IMG/VR virus record: IMGVR_UViG_3300033141_001134
Coordinates: 1-23,000 of that record
Strand: one strand, 5' to 3'
DNA length: 23,000 bases
DNA from: a virus
The notes beneath the pieces were generated by a model. That model was given only the letters and a program-made list of their open reading frames with translations. It was not told the DNA's origin and ran no database searches. The position numbers and the translations under genes were made by a program. Shown here piece by piece: positions 6,033 to 12,830 of this stretch. Positions within the stretch are counted from its first letter, which is position 1. Every line of letters starts with the position of its first letter.

Positions 6033-6806
6033 ATGGAAATATGGAAGAAACTACGCGAACCATTTCCAGCCGAAGAAATTGAGTGGCGGATTCAATCGTC
6101 CGGCTCTTTGAATAACGGCGAAAAGTGGGTTATGATTGTTCCTTACGTCGACAGTCGAGCTGTAATGAACCGGCTTGACGATGTGGTTGGTCCGGAAAAC
6201 TGGCGGGATCAGTATCGTCCCGCGAGCAGTCTTGACATACCGGGACTTATTTGTCGATTATCAATCAGGGTTAATGAGGAATGGATTTCAAAAGAGGATG
6301 GCGCCGATGCCCGATCTCAAAAAGCAGGGGAGCCGATGAAATTTAAAGGGCTTTTATCTGACGCCCTGAAACGAACTGCCGTCAAGTTTGGAATAGGCCG
6401 GGAGCTGTATGATCTTGAACCGGTCTATGTCGGCGGATCCGATATAAAACCGGGTCGGCCACCCCGCAACAGTAATGGTATCCGTTTGTATGTCAAAGGT
6501 AAAATCAATGGTTGGTGTGATCGACCGAATGTGAACGGCAATAAACCAGCCACGAAAAAAACCAAAAAGAATACGACCGAAGATCCCGAGGATGCAACTA
6601 AGGGCCAGTACAACGCCATTAAGATGCTGTCGGAATCAAAAGATCTCTCGGATAATCCCGACCTCGAAGCCCGTGTCGATGATTTCCTGAACAGTGATAT
6701 CCGGGAATATGCAGTCGCGGCCAAACTGATAAATGAGTTGAATGAAATGCCGAACGGAACAAAAACCGAATCGATAAAGAAGAGACTGGCAAAATCTAAT
6801 GTATGA
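6033..6806 (+). CDS. Rad52/Rad22-family single-strand annealing protein
   Basis: This 257-residue protein would anneal complementary single strands made by the neighbouring exonuclease, in recombination-dependent repair or replication. The Rad52_Rad22 domain covers about residues 1-130: a WRIQSSG start, AVMNRLDDVVGPENWRDQY, then the diagnostic block KFKGLLSDALKRTAVKFGIG followed by RELYDLEP (about 104-130). A basic linker (KKTKKN, about 175-180) leads to a helical C-terminal region, which may contact other proteins. It starts 4 nt after the exonuclease stop, with AAGAGG near. This combination is well known in phages; the assignment rests on the conserved KG...KR.A..FG.G..LY motif. Confidence 0.92.
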   Translation: MEIWKKLREPFPAEEIEWRIQSSGSLNNGEKWVMIVPYVDSRAVMNRLDDVVGPENWRDQYRPASSLDIPGLICRLSIRVNEEWISKEDGADARSQKAGEPMKFKGLLSDALKRTAVKFGIGRELYDLEPVYVGGSDIKPGRPPRNSNGIRLYVKGKINGWCDRPNVNGNKPATKKTKKNTTEDPEDATKGQYNAIKMLSESKDLSDNPDLEARVDDFLNSDIREYAVAAKLINELNEMPNGTKTESIKKRLAKSNV

Positions 6807-6813
6807 TAACCAT

Positions 6814-6858
6814 GGGGCGGTCCCGCCTGACTACCTGACATACTTCTGTGACCGCCCC
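6814..6858 (+). other. Intercistronic stem-loop after the annealing gene
   Basis: GGGGCGGTC (6814-6822) pairs perfectly with GACCGCCCC (6850-6858) across a 27-nt loop. There is no T-run, so it is more likely an mRNA-stabilising or processing element than a terminator. A 28-codon frame (6799-6885) starting MYDNHGAVPP runs through it, but has no ribosome site. Confidence 0.5.
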
Positions 6859-6874
6859 CAGAAAGTGAGGAATG

Positions 6875-7102
6875 ATGAAAACTAAAGTTCTTGTTGATAT
6901 TTATCAAATGGCTATTGCAATAGCCTATAATGATAGCAATATGCAGTCTGCTTTTTTCAATGAATTTGTATATCACTATAACAAGACCATGAACAATGAT
7001 GATCTCACAATCGAAAGACAGAACTGCCATGTATGCCATGAATTAAACGAAAAGGCAAAAAAGTTTTTCTTAGAGATGGCCGGGATGATTCAGGCCGGAT
7101 GA
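6875..7102 (+). CDS. Hypothetical small protein
   Basis: This 75-residue helical protein contains one HVCHE motif near the middle, but only a single Cys-x2-His, so there is no full zinc site. GTGAGG lies close before ATG 6875 (ATG 6872 is the alternative). It ends in a 4-nt overlap with the next gene. No domain is recognised; it opens the accessory block. Confidence 0.6.
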   Translation: MKTKVLVDIYQMAIAIAYNDSNMQSAFFNEFVYHYNKTMNNDDLTIERQNCHVCHELNEKAKKFFLEMAGMIQAG

Positions 7103-7389
7103 TGAAAACGATCGGCAGGCTTGTCAAATTGTTGTCTAAACGAAATACAGATATCAGCGATAGGCTTGATGAAGAAATAAAACGGAGATGCGCCATTATA
7201 GCGTGGCTATTCTCGTCTGATCCATCACCTGAATTACGGCGGCGGGCGGGGATTGAATTTGTTTGCCACCCCAAGGATGTGGTCATTACAGAAGAAGCTA
7301 TACGAAGGGCTAAACGAATTGCCGGAGAGGGGCAGAAGGCCCCCAATGAAGTGATGCAAGAAATCAAGCGGGGGAAAAGGAGTAAGTGA
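7099..7389 (+). CDS. Hypothetical basic protein
   Basis: This 96-residue helical protein is rich in Arg/Lys (ISDRLDEEIKRRCAIIAWLF; ELRRRAG; EEAIRRAKRIAGEG; a KRGKRSK tail). It overlaps neighbours on both sides by a few bases, so translation is coupled. The charge suggests nucleic-acid contact, but no known fold is recognised. Confidence 0.65.
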   Translation: MMKTIGRLVKLLSKRNTDISDRLDEEIKRRCAIIAWLFSSDPSPELRRRAGIEFVCHPKDVVITEEAIRRAKRIAGEGQKAPNEVMQEIKRGKRSK

Positions 7390-7538
7390 TGATTTATATC
7401 GTATGCAAATGCGGGTATGAGGTCGATGTTGAAGATGTCGAGCCAACCGTTGGGGGTTTTGTCGAGCCGTTCCGTGTCTGTCCCAGATGCGGATGCGTTG
7501 GACTCTGGACATTAGCGGTGGGGGCTGGCCATGACTAA
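7389..7538 (+). CDS. Small zinc-ribbon protein
   Basis: This 49-residue protein has CKCG near the N-terminus (Cys6, Cys8) and CPRCGC (Cys31, Cys34, Cys36), a minimal zinc ribbon as seen in many tiny phage proteins. The start overlaps the preceding stop (ATGA at 7389), and its end overlaps the next start. Function unknown. Confidence 0.65.
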   Translation: MIYIVCKCGYEVDVEDVEPTVGGFVEPFRVCPRCGCVGLWTLAVGAGHD

Positions 7539-7641
7539 AGAACATTGGTGGGATCGTAACGGCCCGTGGTATGTGATTATCTTTGGGATCATGTATTTTG
7601 TTTGCCATCTTGTCGTGGCAATTTTCAGGGAGACATTATGA
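7531..7641 (+). CDS. Tiny single-pass membrane protein
   Basis: This 36-residue peptide has a polar, Trp-rich start (MTKEHWWDRNGPWY) followed by one hydrophobic helix (VIIFGIMYFVCHLVVAIF) and a short charged tail. The start overlaps the upstream gene, with GGTGGGGG before it. Tiny membrane proteins in phage early regions sometimes alter host envelope functions or exclude other phages, but nothing here shows which. It is short enough to be a chance frame, though its hydrophobic pattern is convincing. Confidence 0.5.
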   Translation: MTKEHWWDRNGPWYVIIFGIMYFVCHLVVAIFRETL

Positions 7642-7642
7642 A

Positions 7643-7861
7643 ATGAAATATACTTATGACGAAGAGGGCGATGTCTTTTATGCTTATGTAGGCAATCCGA
7701 GGGAATGCGCTTATGATGCAATCGGCAATGGGATATATCTTCGGAAGGATTATTCTTCTAATGAGTATATCGGATTTATGATTTTAGATTTTGTCGAACA
7801 ATTAGCTAAAAGTAAAGACTTCCATAAACTTCAAAAGGCCCTGGAAGAGGCCGTTAAGTGA
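7643..7861 (+). CDS. DUF2283-like protein
   Basis: This 72-residue protein matches the small DUF2283 pattern: YDEEGDVFYAYVG near the start, an acidic middle, IGNGIYLRKDY, and IGFMILDF. The family forms compact beta-rich units of unknown role, often near toxin-antitoxin or phage genes. ATG 7643 is used because the ATG 5 nt upstream runs into a stop after two codons. A GGGAG site lies 10 nt upstream. Confidence 0.65.
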   Translation: MKYTYDEEGDVFYAYVGNPRECAYDAIGNGIYLRKDYSSNEYIGFMILDFVEQLAKSKDFHKLQKALEEAVK

Positions 7862-7869
7862 GGAGTGGG

Positions 7870-8217
7870 ATGAAAAAGGTTTTAACTAAAGTTAAGGGTC
7901 TCTATCACCACAAAGATGGTAGACATATTGAGGGGCCGCATGCCAATCTTACCGGAAAGCACATTGGTCTTAGAGGCGACTGCACATGGCTGAGGGGTGA
8001 TTGCTCCAATCTGCGGGGCAATTGCTTCGGTCTTGAGGGCGACTGCACTAAACTTGTAGGTGATTGCTCTGGACTTATCGGTGATTGCACCGGGCTTAGG
8101 GGCGATTGCACGGGGTTAAGGGGCAACCTAAATGAAGCAGATTTAACGCCTAATGACCGGCAGAAAGGTGTTGATATTAAATCCCTTATAAAAACCACAG
8201 AGGGAGGTGAGGAGTGA
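7870..8217 (+). CDS. Tandem-repeat protein with GDC heptad repeats
   Basis: This 115-residue protein has a centre (about 33-86) that repeats a seven-residue unit, L-x-G-D-C-x-x, about eight times ([49 protein letters not shown]). The C-terminus ([20 protein letters not shown]) matches a tail I recall from phage proteins with L.GNV-type repeats. A regular beta-solenoid is likely. The aligned cysteines would stack along one face, which could form a metal or disulfide ladder. AGGAG precedes ATG 7870. Function unknown. It is followed by two more repeat proteins in the same operon. Confidence 0.75.
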   Translation: MKKVLTKVKGLYHHKDGRHIEGPHANLTGKHIGLRGDCTWLRGDCSNLRGNCFGLEGDCTKLVGDCSGLIGDCTGLRGDCTGLRGNLNEADLTPNDRQKGVDIKSLIKTTEGGEE

Positions 8218-8720
8218 TGGACAAAGATAATCTAAAGCAAATACTGGATAAGCATAAGATGTGGTTGGACAATAAGGGGGGCGGTCGCGCCAATCTGAGA
8301 AGTGCCGATCTGCGCGATGCCGATCTAAGCGATGCTAATCTAAGCTATGCCGCCCTGGGCTGTGCCGATCTGAGCGGTGCCGATCTGCGCGATGCCGATC
8401 TGAGCGATACCAATCTGAGCGGTGCCGATCTGAGAGGTGCCGATCTGAGAGGTGCTAATCTAAGTGGTGCCGATCTTGATTTTTCTTGTTGGCCTCTGTG
8501 GTGTGGTTCTAAGGATGTCAAGGTTGACCGTAGAATAGCCGCTCAACTGGCGGCACATTTTTGCGCTTTGGACTGTGATGATGATGACTATCGAAAGGCT
8601 CGATCCGCGATATTAAAATTTGCCAAAACCAGCCATATAGCACATCACATGATTAGTGGGGCGGATAAATCCCGGGACGATAAATTTCAAGGCGAGGCTA
8701 AAAAGATTAAAAATGTGTGA
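8217..8720 (+). CDS. Pentapeptide-repeat protein with conserved C-terminal domain
   Basis: The product is 167 residues. About thirteen A(D/N)Lxx pentapeptides (residues 24-88: [20 protein letters not shown] and so on) predict a right-handed quadrilateral beta-helix, the fold used by Qnr/MfpA to mimic DNA. The C-terminal part carries [37 protein letters not shown] and [13 protein letters not shown] recall this from many phage pentapeptide proteins, so it is a conserved module. AGGTGAGGAG lies just before ATG 8217. Role unknown; DNA mimicry is only an analogy. The DNA repeats of about 15 bp may allow length change by recombination. Confidence 0.85.
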   Translation: MDKDNLKQILDKHKMWLDNKGGGRANLRSADLRDADLSDANLSYAALGCADLSGADLRDADLSDTNLSGADLRGADLRGANLSGADLDFSCWPLWCGSKDVKVDRRIAAQLAAHFCALDCDDDDYRKARSAILKFAKTSHIAHHMISGADKSRDDKFQGEAKKIKNV

Positions 8721-9273
8721 ATTCCCTTCCTGGATAGAAAAAGACGGGGTGTCATATTGGAATACCGACGCCCTGCTTGATCAGCATAGAATAGATCATA
8801 AAGATGGCGTTGGTCATTCGGGCATCAGGTTGGTATGGAATATCGAGGGGGGGGAGGAGCATGAATTTCCTGAAGATATTCCCCCTGAAATGGGAGCGGA
8901 CGTTAAATCAGGTAAATGCCGAAAGATGATGAAGGCGGCAGGGATTGTTGCCATTTATTACAATTCAAAAGGCCAGCTTCATCGGGACAATGGCCCTGCC
9001 ATTGAAAAAGCTGATGGCTCTAAATATTGGTATCGCGAGGGTGGACGCCACCGGGACGATGGCCCTGCCATAGAACATGCGGACGGTTTTAAGGCATGGT
9101 ATAGGGACGGTTGGCTTCACCGGGACAGAGGGCCGGCCGTGGAGCGCCCCGATGGTTCTGAATATTGGTATAGGCATGGTAAGTTTCACCGCGATGACGG
9201 CCCTGCTATAGAGCGCCCCGATGGTTCTAAATATTGGTATAGGCATGGTAAGTTTGTGAAAGTGGAAACATGA
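8713..9273 (+). CDS. Repeat protein with HRDxGPAIE / YWYRxG units
   Basis: This 186-residue protein has a non-repeat N-terminal part (1-75) with [20 protein letters not shown]. It then has four 23-residue repeats (about 84-181), each reading roughly HRDDGPAIE-x-ADG-S-x-YWYR-x-G. At DNA level the unit is 69 bp, from about 8978. The repeat resembles MORN/YwqK-type beta-hairpin repeats and is common in hypothetical proteins of phages and giant viruses. The start at ATG 8713 overlaps the upstream gene by 8 nt. Function unknown; repeated beta-hairpins suggest a binding surface. The last repeat is cut short by the stop. Confidence 0.8.
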   Translation: MCEFPSWIEKDGVSYWNTDALLDQHRIDHKDGVGHSGIRLVWNIEGGEEHEFPEDIPPEMGADVKSGKCRKMMKAAGIVAIYYNSKGQLHRDNGPAIEKADGSKYWYREGGRHRDDGPAIEHADGFKAWYRDGWLHRDRGPAVERPDGSEYWYRHGKFHRDDGPAIERPDGSKYWYRHGKFVKVET

Positions 9274-9434
9274 TATTCGACCGATACTGGAGAGTTAAGA
9301 CGCGATTACCTGAACGTAGGGGCCAACTGTGTCGGGTATTAGCCAGAGGGAAAATGAACTCCTGCCTGGTCGAATTTGAGGACGGCTATAAGGTGGTAAC
9401 ATCGAGAAATTTTATAAGGAAGGTGAAAAAATGA
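9270..9434 (+). CDS. Small conserved phage protein (SH3/KOW-like)
   Basis: This 54-residue basic protein reads RLPERRGQLCRVLARGKMN then VEFEDGYKVVTSRNFIRKV. This short barrel-like pattern (G..CRVL.RG..NS..VEFEDG..V.TSRN..R) is a familiar small phage protein, usually unannotated, and may bind nucleic acid. The ATG overlaps the preceding TGA, and its own stop overlaps the next ATG. It was placed by translation, since it is too short for many gene finders. Confidence 0.7.
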   Translation: MIFDRYWRVKTRLPERRGQLCRVLARGKMNSCLVEFEDGYKVVTSRNFIRKVKK

Positions 9435-9598
9435 AAGTATATGAAATTAATTTTGGGGGAGACTCCCCTATCATTTTCACGGAGAAAGACATTGATAAAT
9501 TACAGGGTGTTCTCCGGCGACTGCGCATGGGAAAAAAGATAAGGCTGACTATAGAAGAGGGTTGTCTTAGTGAAATAATTGAGGGAGAAATAAAATGA
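9431..9598 (+). CDS. Hypothetical 55-residue protein
   Basis: The peptide has a beta-rich start (MKVYEINFGGDSPIIFTEKD), then a helix with basic residues (KLQGVLRRLRMGKKIRL) and an acidic tail. AAGGTG lies 8 nt before the ATG. Overlaps with both neighbours fit a coupled operon. No domain is recognised. Confidence 0.6.
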   Translation: MKVYEINFGGDSPIIFTEKDIDKLQGVLRRLRMGKKIRLTIEEGCLSEIIEGEIK

Positions 9599-10421
9599 GT
9601 TGGTCTGACATAGATAGAAAAATAGCGCAAGAATCGGTTCCGTTAAAAGATTTTTTAGCAAAAAATAAATATAATTGGAAAACAGCGGAATCAATCCTAT
9701 GCTATGGATACCGTGCAAATGTGAGGCTAATTGTTGGGCCAAAAGTTTTTATCCGCGCCTTGATCAAACATTCAAAAATATAAAGGCCGATAAAAATGGA
9801 ATAAAGTTCGACATATCGAAAGTGGATGTTTGCAAATTGACGGGTCGGCCCTATGTATATGCAGTCCAGTGGCTGGGTGATATAGCGCACGAATCGGTGG
9901 ACGAGTTATATATCGCCCAGATATTTCATTTTTGTAGCTTTATAAATTATGATCGAATCCAACATGGACTCCGACCGCATATCTTTCTCTTTCTAACAAA
10001 GTGGCCTTATGGGTTATGGCAGATGCTATTGGATATTGTTTATTACCCTGGGCCATTAATCCCAACCAAAGATGGTATTTATGTCGGGACGACAATTACG
10101 GATCAGAATACATGCAGTCTAAGATTACCCGGATTGATTAAGTTCGCCGACGCCGGATTCAAAATATGGGTTTCTTACGAGCCCGTATACGGGCCGGTAG
10201 ATATTAATTATGAAACGCTGAAAAAGATTTCTCAGGTCGTGGCGGGCTGTGAGACTGGCCCCGATCGGCGTTTGGCTAATCTGGATTGGTTCAGGTCGAT
10301 ACGGGATCAATGTGAGCGCGCCGCAATATCCTTCTTTTTGAAACAATCTGATATAATCAACGGTAAGCGGTCGCGCCTGCTCGACGGGCGGGAATATAAT
10401 AATCTAACATGGAGGATGTGA
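9595..10421 (+). pseudogene. DUF5131 (phage Gp37/Gp68) protein, apparently frameshifted
   Basis: Two frames seem to make one gene. The first starts at ATG 9595 behind GAGGGAG and encodes MSWSDIDRKIAQES...NKYNWKT. The second runs to 10421 and continues NPMLWIPCKCEANCWAK, a cysteine cluster (C14, C16, C20 counted from the TTG at 9675). It ends CETGPDRRLANLDWFRSIRD then FFLKQSD and RLLDGREYNNL, the hallmark end of DUF5131. A break in frame of one base in about 9676-9690 would join NWKT to NPMLW, as family alignment expects. The only start for the second frame is a TTG without a ribosome site. No classical slippery heptamer lies there. DUF5131 proteins have a three-Cys motif reminiscent of radical SAM enzymes and often sit beside a TcmP partner, absent here. 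Activity is unproven. Confidence 0.7.
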
Positions 10422-10423
10422 TG
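10387..10423 (+). repeat. 37-bp direct repeat, left copy
   Basis: The exact sequence from GGCGGGAATATAATAATC to GATGTGATG recurs at 10897-10933, offset by exactly 510 bp. This copy encodes the C-terminus and stop of the DUF5131 gene, plus the GGAGG ribosome site (10411-10415) and start codon (10421) of the next gene. Confidence 0.97.
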
Positions 10424-10909
10424 CATCAAGAAGAAATATTTGAAAAAATGAAGAGAAAATATCACGAAGCTATTTATAGCAATAAATTTTGGCCGACGAT
10501 TCATGCAATCCGAGATGATATTAAATTTTTCTATGAATATGCGGCCAGATTTAAAAAGGTGACTGGATTTTTCGGATATGAGATTAGGCTGGCAACTCCT
10601 GGATTGATTTATAATTTCTTTTTCCGGCAGGCTGATGATTATATACGAAACGGCTGTGAAGATGCTCTTGAGCATACGCTCGAAATATTCTGGATGCTAA
10701 TACATTTATTTAATGGTTGGCAAAATACTGATGGCATTACCAATGAAGAAATTGTGAAAGATATAATCATAATGGATGATGTTGTTCGATGGTACTTGGG
10801 TGGAAATGCTTTTTGGTATTTATCGTCATTTATCGGTTCCAATCACACCATTGAAAAATTAAAGTCTGAGATAAGCCGCCTTTCGGCGGAGGAACAGGCG
10901 GGAATATAA
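10421..10909 (+). CDS. Hypothetical helical protein carried between 37-bp repeats
   Basis: This 162-residue, largely helical protein is rich in Phe, Trp and Tyr (FWPTIHAIRDDIKFFYEYAA; LEIFWMLIHLFNGWQ; DDVVRWYLGGNAFWYLSSF). It has a hydrophobic core pattern but no clear membrane signal. No domain is recognised. The gene is bounded by identical 37-bp repeats. The left copy supplies GGAGG and the ATG at 10421; the right copy supplies its last residues and stop (10907-10909), plus the ribosome site of the next gene. It therefore behaves as a cassette gained, or able to be lost, by recombination between the repeats. Function unknown. Confidence 0.7.
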   Translation: MHQEEIFEKMKRKYHEAIYSNKFWPTIHAIRDDIKFFYEYAARFKKVTGFFGYEIRLATPGLIYNFFFRQADDYIRNGCEDALEHTLEIFWMLIHLFNGWQNTDGITNEEIVKDIIIMDDVVRWYLGGNAFWYLSSFIGSNHTIEKLKSEISRLSAEEQAGI

Positions 10910-10933
10910 TAATCTAACATGGAGGATGTGATG
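10897..10933 (+). repeat. 37-bp direct repeat, right copy
   Basis: Identical to 10387-10423. Here it is read in another frame: it gives the stop of the cassette gene, and its GGAGG (10921-10925) serves the GTG start at 10933. The ATG that starts the left-hand gene is followed here by TGA, so it is dead. Confidence 0.97.
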
Positions 10934-11640
10934 TGAATATAATAACGATTGATGCAGATAAGGCGGAGGAGGAAATAAAAAAAACTATCCTGCGGGATTG
11001 CACCGTGCCTGTGCCGGAGAGTGCAAAAGATATGGCGGAAAAAATTCGTCAGATATGGAAATATTATCGTTCGGACTGTGAGGCTGTTTATGATGCCGAC
11101 TATGCCGTAAGGGATAAAGAAATCGCCGCCCTGATTCAAGCCTACGTCGAGAAACAGGTGGCCGAAAAATGCAAAGAATGTGCCGATCATCGACTAATCG
11201 GGGATGTTGTTGTCGATGAAATGACGCAAGAGCGCATCGCCGAGCTCAAAGCACATATCCAAGATTTAAAAAAGTATTGCGCTATTAAAGATAAGGCTTT
11301 GCACATTCTATACGGCGCAAAACTTGAGAAACGATTCATCGGACTAACCCCTGATGAAACAAACATTTTGGAAGTTGCTTATGGATACAAAGAGATAGAC
11401 GAGGATGTAAAGAATCAAAAGATTGATGATTTTGATTGGCATCCTGAATACAAATTAATGGCCAATCTCAAAGCGGAAAATGAGAGACTGAAGAATGAAC
11501 TCGATGAGTTGGATGGATTGTATGTTGAATTATGGAACTCATTGAATGTTCCTAATTCCGAATTATGGGAAAAATTCAAAGTCATTCACAAGAAAGTTGT
11601 GAAATATCGCCAAGCCCTGGAGGATGACGATGCGAATTGA
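10933..11640 (+). CDS. Hypothetical coiled-coil protein
   Basis: This 235-residue acidic helical protein probably contains coiled coil in two zones (about 85-115, RIAELKAHIQDLKKYCAIKD; and about 175-200, LKAENERLKNELDELDGLYV). A CKECADH cluster near residue 77 might hold a metal, but a second pair is missing. It begins at GTG 10933 with GGAGG 7 nt before. Its stop overlaps the next gene. No known family is recognised. Confidence 0.65.
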   Translation: MNIITIDADKAEEEIKKTILRDCTVPVPESAKDMAEKIRQIWKYYRSDCEAVYDADYAVRDKEIAALIQAYVEKQVAEKCKECADHRLIGDVVVDEMTQERIAELKAHIQDLKKYCAIKDKALHILYGAKLEKRFIGLTPDETNILEVAYGYKEIDEDVKNQKIDDFDWHPEYKLMANLKAENERLKNELDELDGLYVELWNSLNVPNSELWEKFKVIHKKVVKYRQALEDDDAN

Positions 11641-11860
11641 AAACCTGCCGGGGTTCAAAAAAATCAAATTCACCCACGAATTAGACCGACCGCAAATATG
11701 GGAATTTATTGAGCGTATGAAGGCGGTCATCCCAGCCGGTGCCAGAGAATATAACCCCAAACGAAAGACATGGACGATCCCGGATTTATGGATGCCTGAA
11801 TTTGATCGGCTGTATGATGAGATGTTTAGCGATAAAAACCAAATATCAATGGATTTTTAA
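11630..11860 (+). CDS. Hypothetical small basic protein
   Basis: This product of about 76 residues starts at ATG 11630, chosen because GGAGG at 11619-11623 abuts the earlier ATG 11624. The sequence KFTHELDRPQIWEFIERMKA then PAGAREYNPKRKTWTIPDLW suggests an alpha-beta unit. NPKRKTWTIP resembles short motifs found in helicase-adjacent (HARP-like) phage proteins, but I am not sure. It overlaps the preceding gene by 11 nt. Confidence 0.6.
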   Translation: MRIENLPGFKKIKFTHELDRPQIWEFIERMKAVIPAGAREYNPKRKTWTIPDLWMPEFDRLYDEMFSDKNQISMDF

Positions 11861-11977
11861 TGTTATTTCCGAAGCCAAAGCATAAAAAGCGGTTTTCGGT
11901 GGGATGAGTCATATTATGAATTGGACAAACGCATCGCCTTAAAGGAGGTTGGCTGTGTCGAAACTACCGCTAATTGA
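11860..11977 (+). pseudogene. Broken small gene, possible endonuclease remnant
   Basis: ATG 11860 begins MLFPKPKHKKRFSVG and stops at 11907. In the next frame over, from about 11897 to 11977, reads WDESYYELDKRIALKEVGCVETT. Joining them with a one-base change gives a peptide of about 39 residues. The FPKPK...C pattern looks like the beginning of phage HNH or NinG-type proteins, which then continue with further Cys/His pairs that are missing here. It overlaps the start of the next gene. This is a guess from a short stretch. Confidence 0.3.
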
Positions 11978-12203
11978 TACGACGACAAAGGTTGAGAAAT
12001 CAATTTCAGAAATCGTCGGCTATTTGGAAAAGCTCGGCTTCGATCAAATGATACAAGGGTCGAGTAAGGAAAAAGGCCGATTCATTGCCGCACAAAAGGA
12101 CGGTATTGCTTTCCATTGGACGGTTAATCCGGTAAAGGTCATGCAGGCCATTATTGAGGACAAAGGCGAGAAGTTCAAGCCGAGCGAGTTGCATGGCGAG
12201 TAA
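11955..12203 (+). CDS. Hypothetical small protein
   Basis: This 82-residue protein starts at GTG 11955, placed 7 nt after an excellent AAAGGAGG (11941-11948). It has helix ISEIVGYLEKLGFDQM followed by a beta hairpin (GRFIAAQKDGIAFHWTV) and another helix. The arrangement resembles small DNA-associated phage proteins, but no family is recognised. Its stop overlaps the next ATG (TAATG). Confidence 0.65.
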   Translation: MSKLPLIDTTTKVEKSISEIVGYLEKLGFDQMIQGSSKEKGRFIAAQKDGIAFHWTVNPVKVMQAIIEDKGEKFKPSELHGE

Positions 12204-12409
12204 TGAAGCACAAAATCAAAGCTGATTGTGACGCCATATTATATGAAGCGGCTGAAATCGCCGACGTATTCGCCGGGTATCTGGTGATGAACACCAAAGG
12301 TGGGCAAACCACAACATTCGGAAAATATCTGGCACAGGCACAGGCGGACGGAAAACTGACCGCCCCTGACATAATGGCGCCATTGATGATAGAGGATAAT
12401 ACGAAATAG
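12203..12409 (+). CDS. Hypothetical small protein
   Basis: This 68-residue protein is coupled to the previous gene by TAATG. It has a helical first half (CDAILYEAAEIADVFAGYLVM) and an Ala/Gln-rich segment. No domain is recognised. Confidence 0.55.
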   Translation: MKHKIKADCDAILYEAAEIADVFAGYLVMNTKGGQTTTFGKYLAQAQADGKLTAPDIMAPLMIEDNTK

Positions 12410-12420
12410 AACCATAGGAA

Positions 12421-12756
12421 GTGCTTGCGCAAAGGATTGCGGACTTTCTATTCAAAAAGAGACCGGAATCCTATACAGCCAAACGCATTAAAGACATCTT
12501 TGGTGAAGATATTCATAAGGCATTATTTGCGAAGGCTGTTGATCTTGCCCGGAACACATATCCAATAATCGGTAACAATGACGGTATGCACTATGCGAGA
12601 AATATAATAGAGTGGCGGGAATACAATTATAAAAAAATGGAATCAGCCATTAGAATATATACAAAATGTCAGGCCAGACTAAAGATGAAGGTCGATGTCA
12701 GGCCGGTAAAAATCAAGCCATTCAATCCATCACCACAAAAGGAGATGATGCTATGA
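12421..12756 (+). CDS. Hypothetical winged-helix-like protein
   Basis: This protein of about 111 residues has QRIADFLFKKRPESYTAKRI, then DIHKALFAKAVDLARN, then YPIIGNNDGMHYA. The order resembles a winged helix (a helix, a recognition-type helix, then a beta wing with a G-x-x-Y/W-A motif). The C-terminus is basic (KCQARLKMKVDVRPVKIKPF). The start at GTG 12421 has only AGGAA close by, so it is uncertain. It may be a regulator or a replication accessory protein, being near the initiator gene. Confidence 0.55.
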   Translation: MLAQRIADFLFKKRPESYTAKRIKDIFGEDIHKALFAKAVDLARNTYPIIGNNDGMHYARNIIEWREYNYKKMESAIRIYTKCQARLKMKVDVRPVKIKPFNPSPQKEMML

Positions 12757-12830
12757 AGAAGATATATAAATATATCACGATTGCCCCTTCCGGACACCAT
12801 GAGAATAAAGCGCTTTATAATGCAAATTGA
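12753..12830 (+). CDS. Tiny 25-residue open reading frame
   Basis: MKKIYKYITIAPSGHHENKA follows AAAGGAG (12738-12744) with a spacing of 8 nt, and ends at 12830. It overlaps both neighbours. The ribosome site is good, but the length is near the limit; it could be a leader that couples translation to the next gene. Confidence 0.3.
   Translation: MKKIYKYITIAPSGHHENKALYNAN

Noticed and set aside
6799-6885. 28-codon frame beginning MYDNHGAVPP
   Set aside because: No ribosome site, and it runs through a strong stem-loop; chance is more likely, although the codons look reasonable.
6425-7039. Leftward open frame of 204 codons
   Set aside because: Antisense shadow of the Rad52-type gene and the following gene; composition is low-complexity Ser/Phe and there is no start signal.
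9658-9668. AAAAAAT slippery heptamer as programmed -1 frameshift in the DUF5131 gene
   Set aside because: After slipping, the next codon is TAA, so it cannot lead into the downstream frame; the join must lie after 9674.
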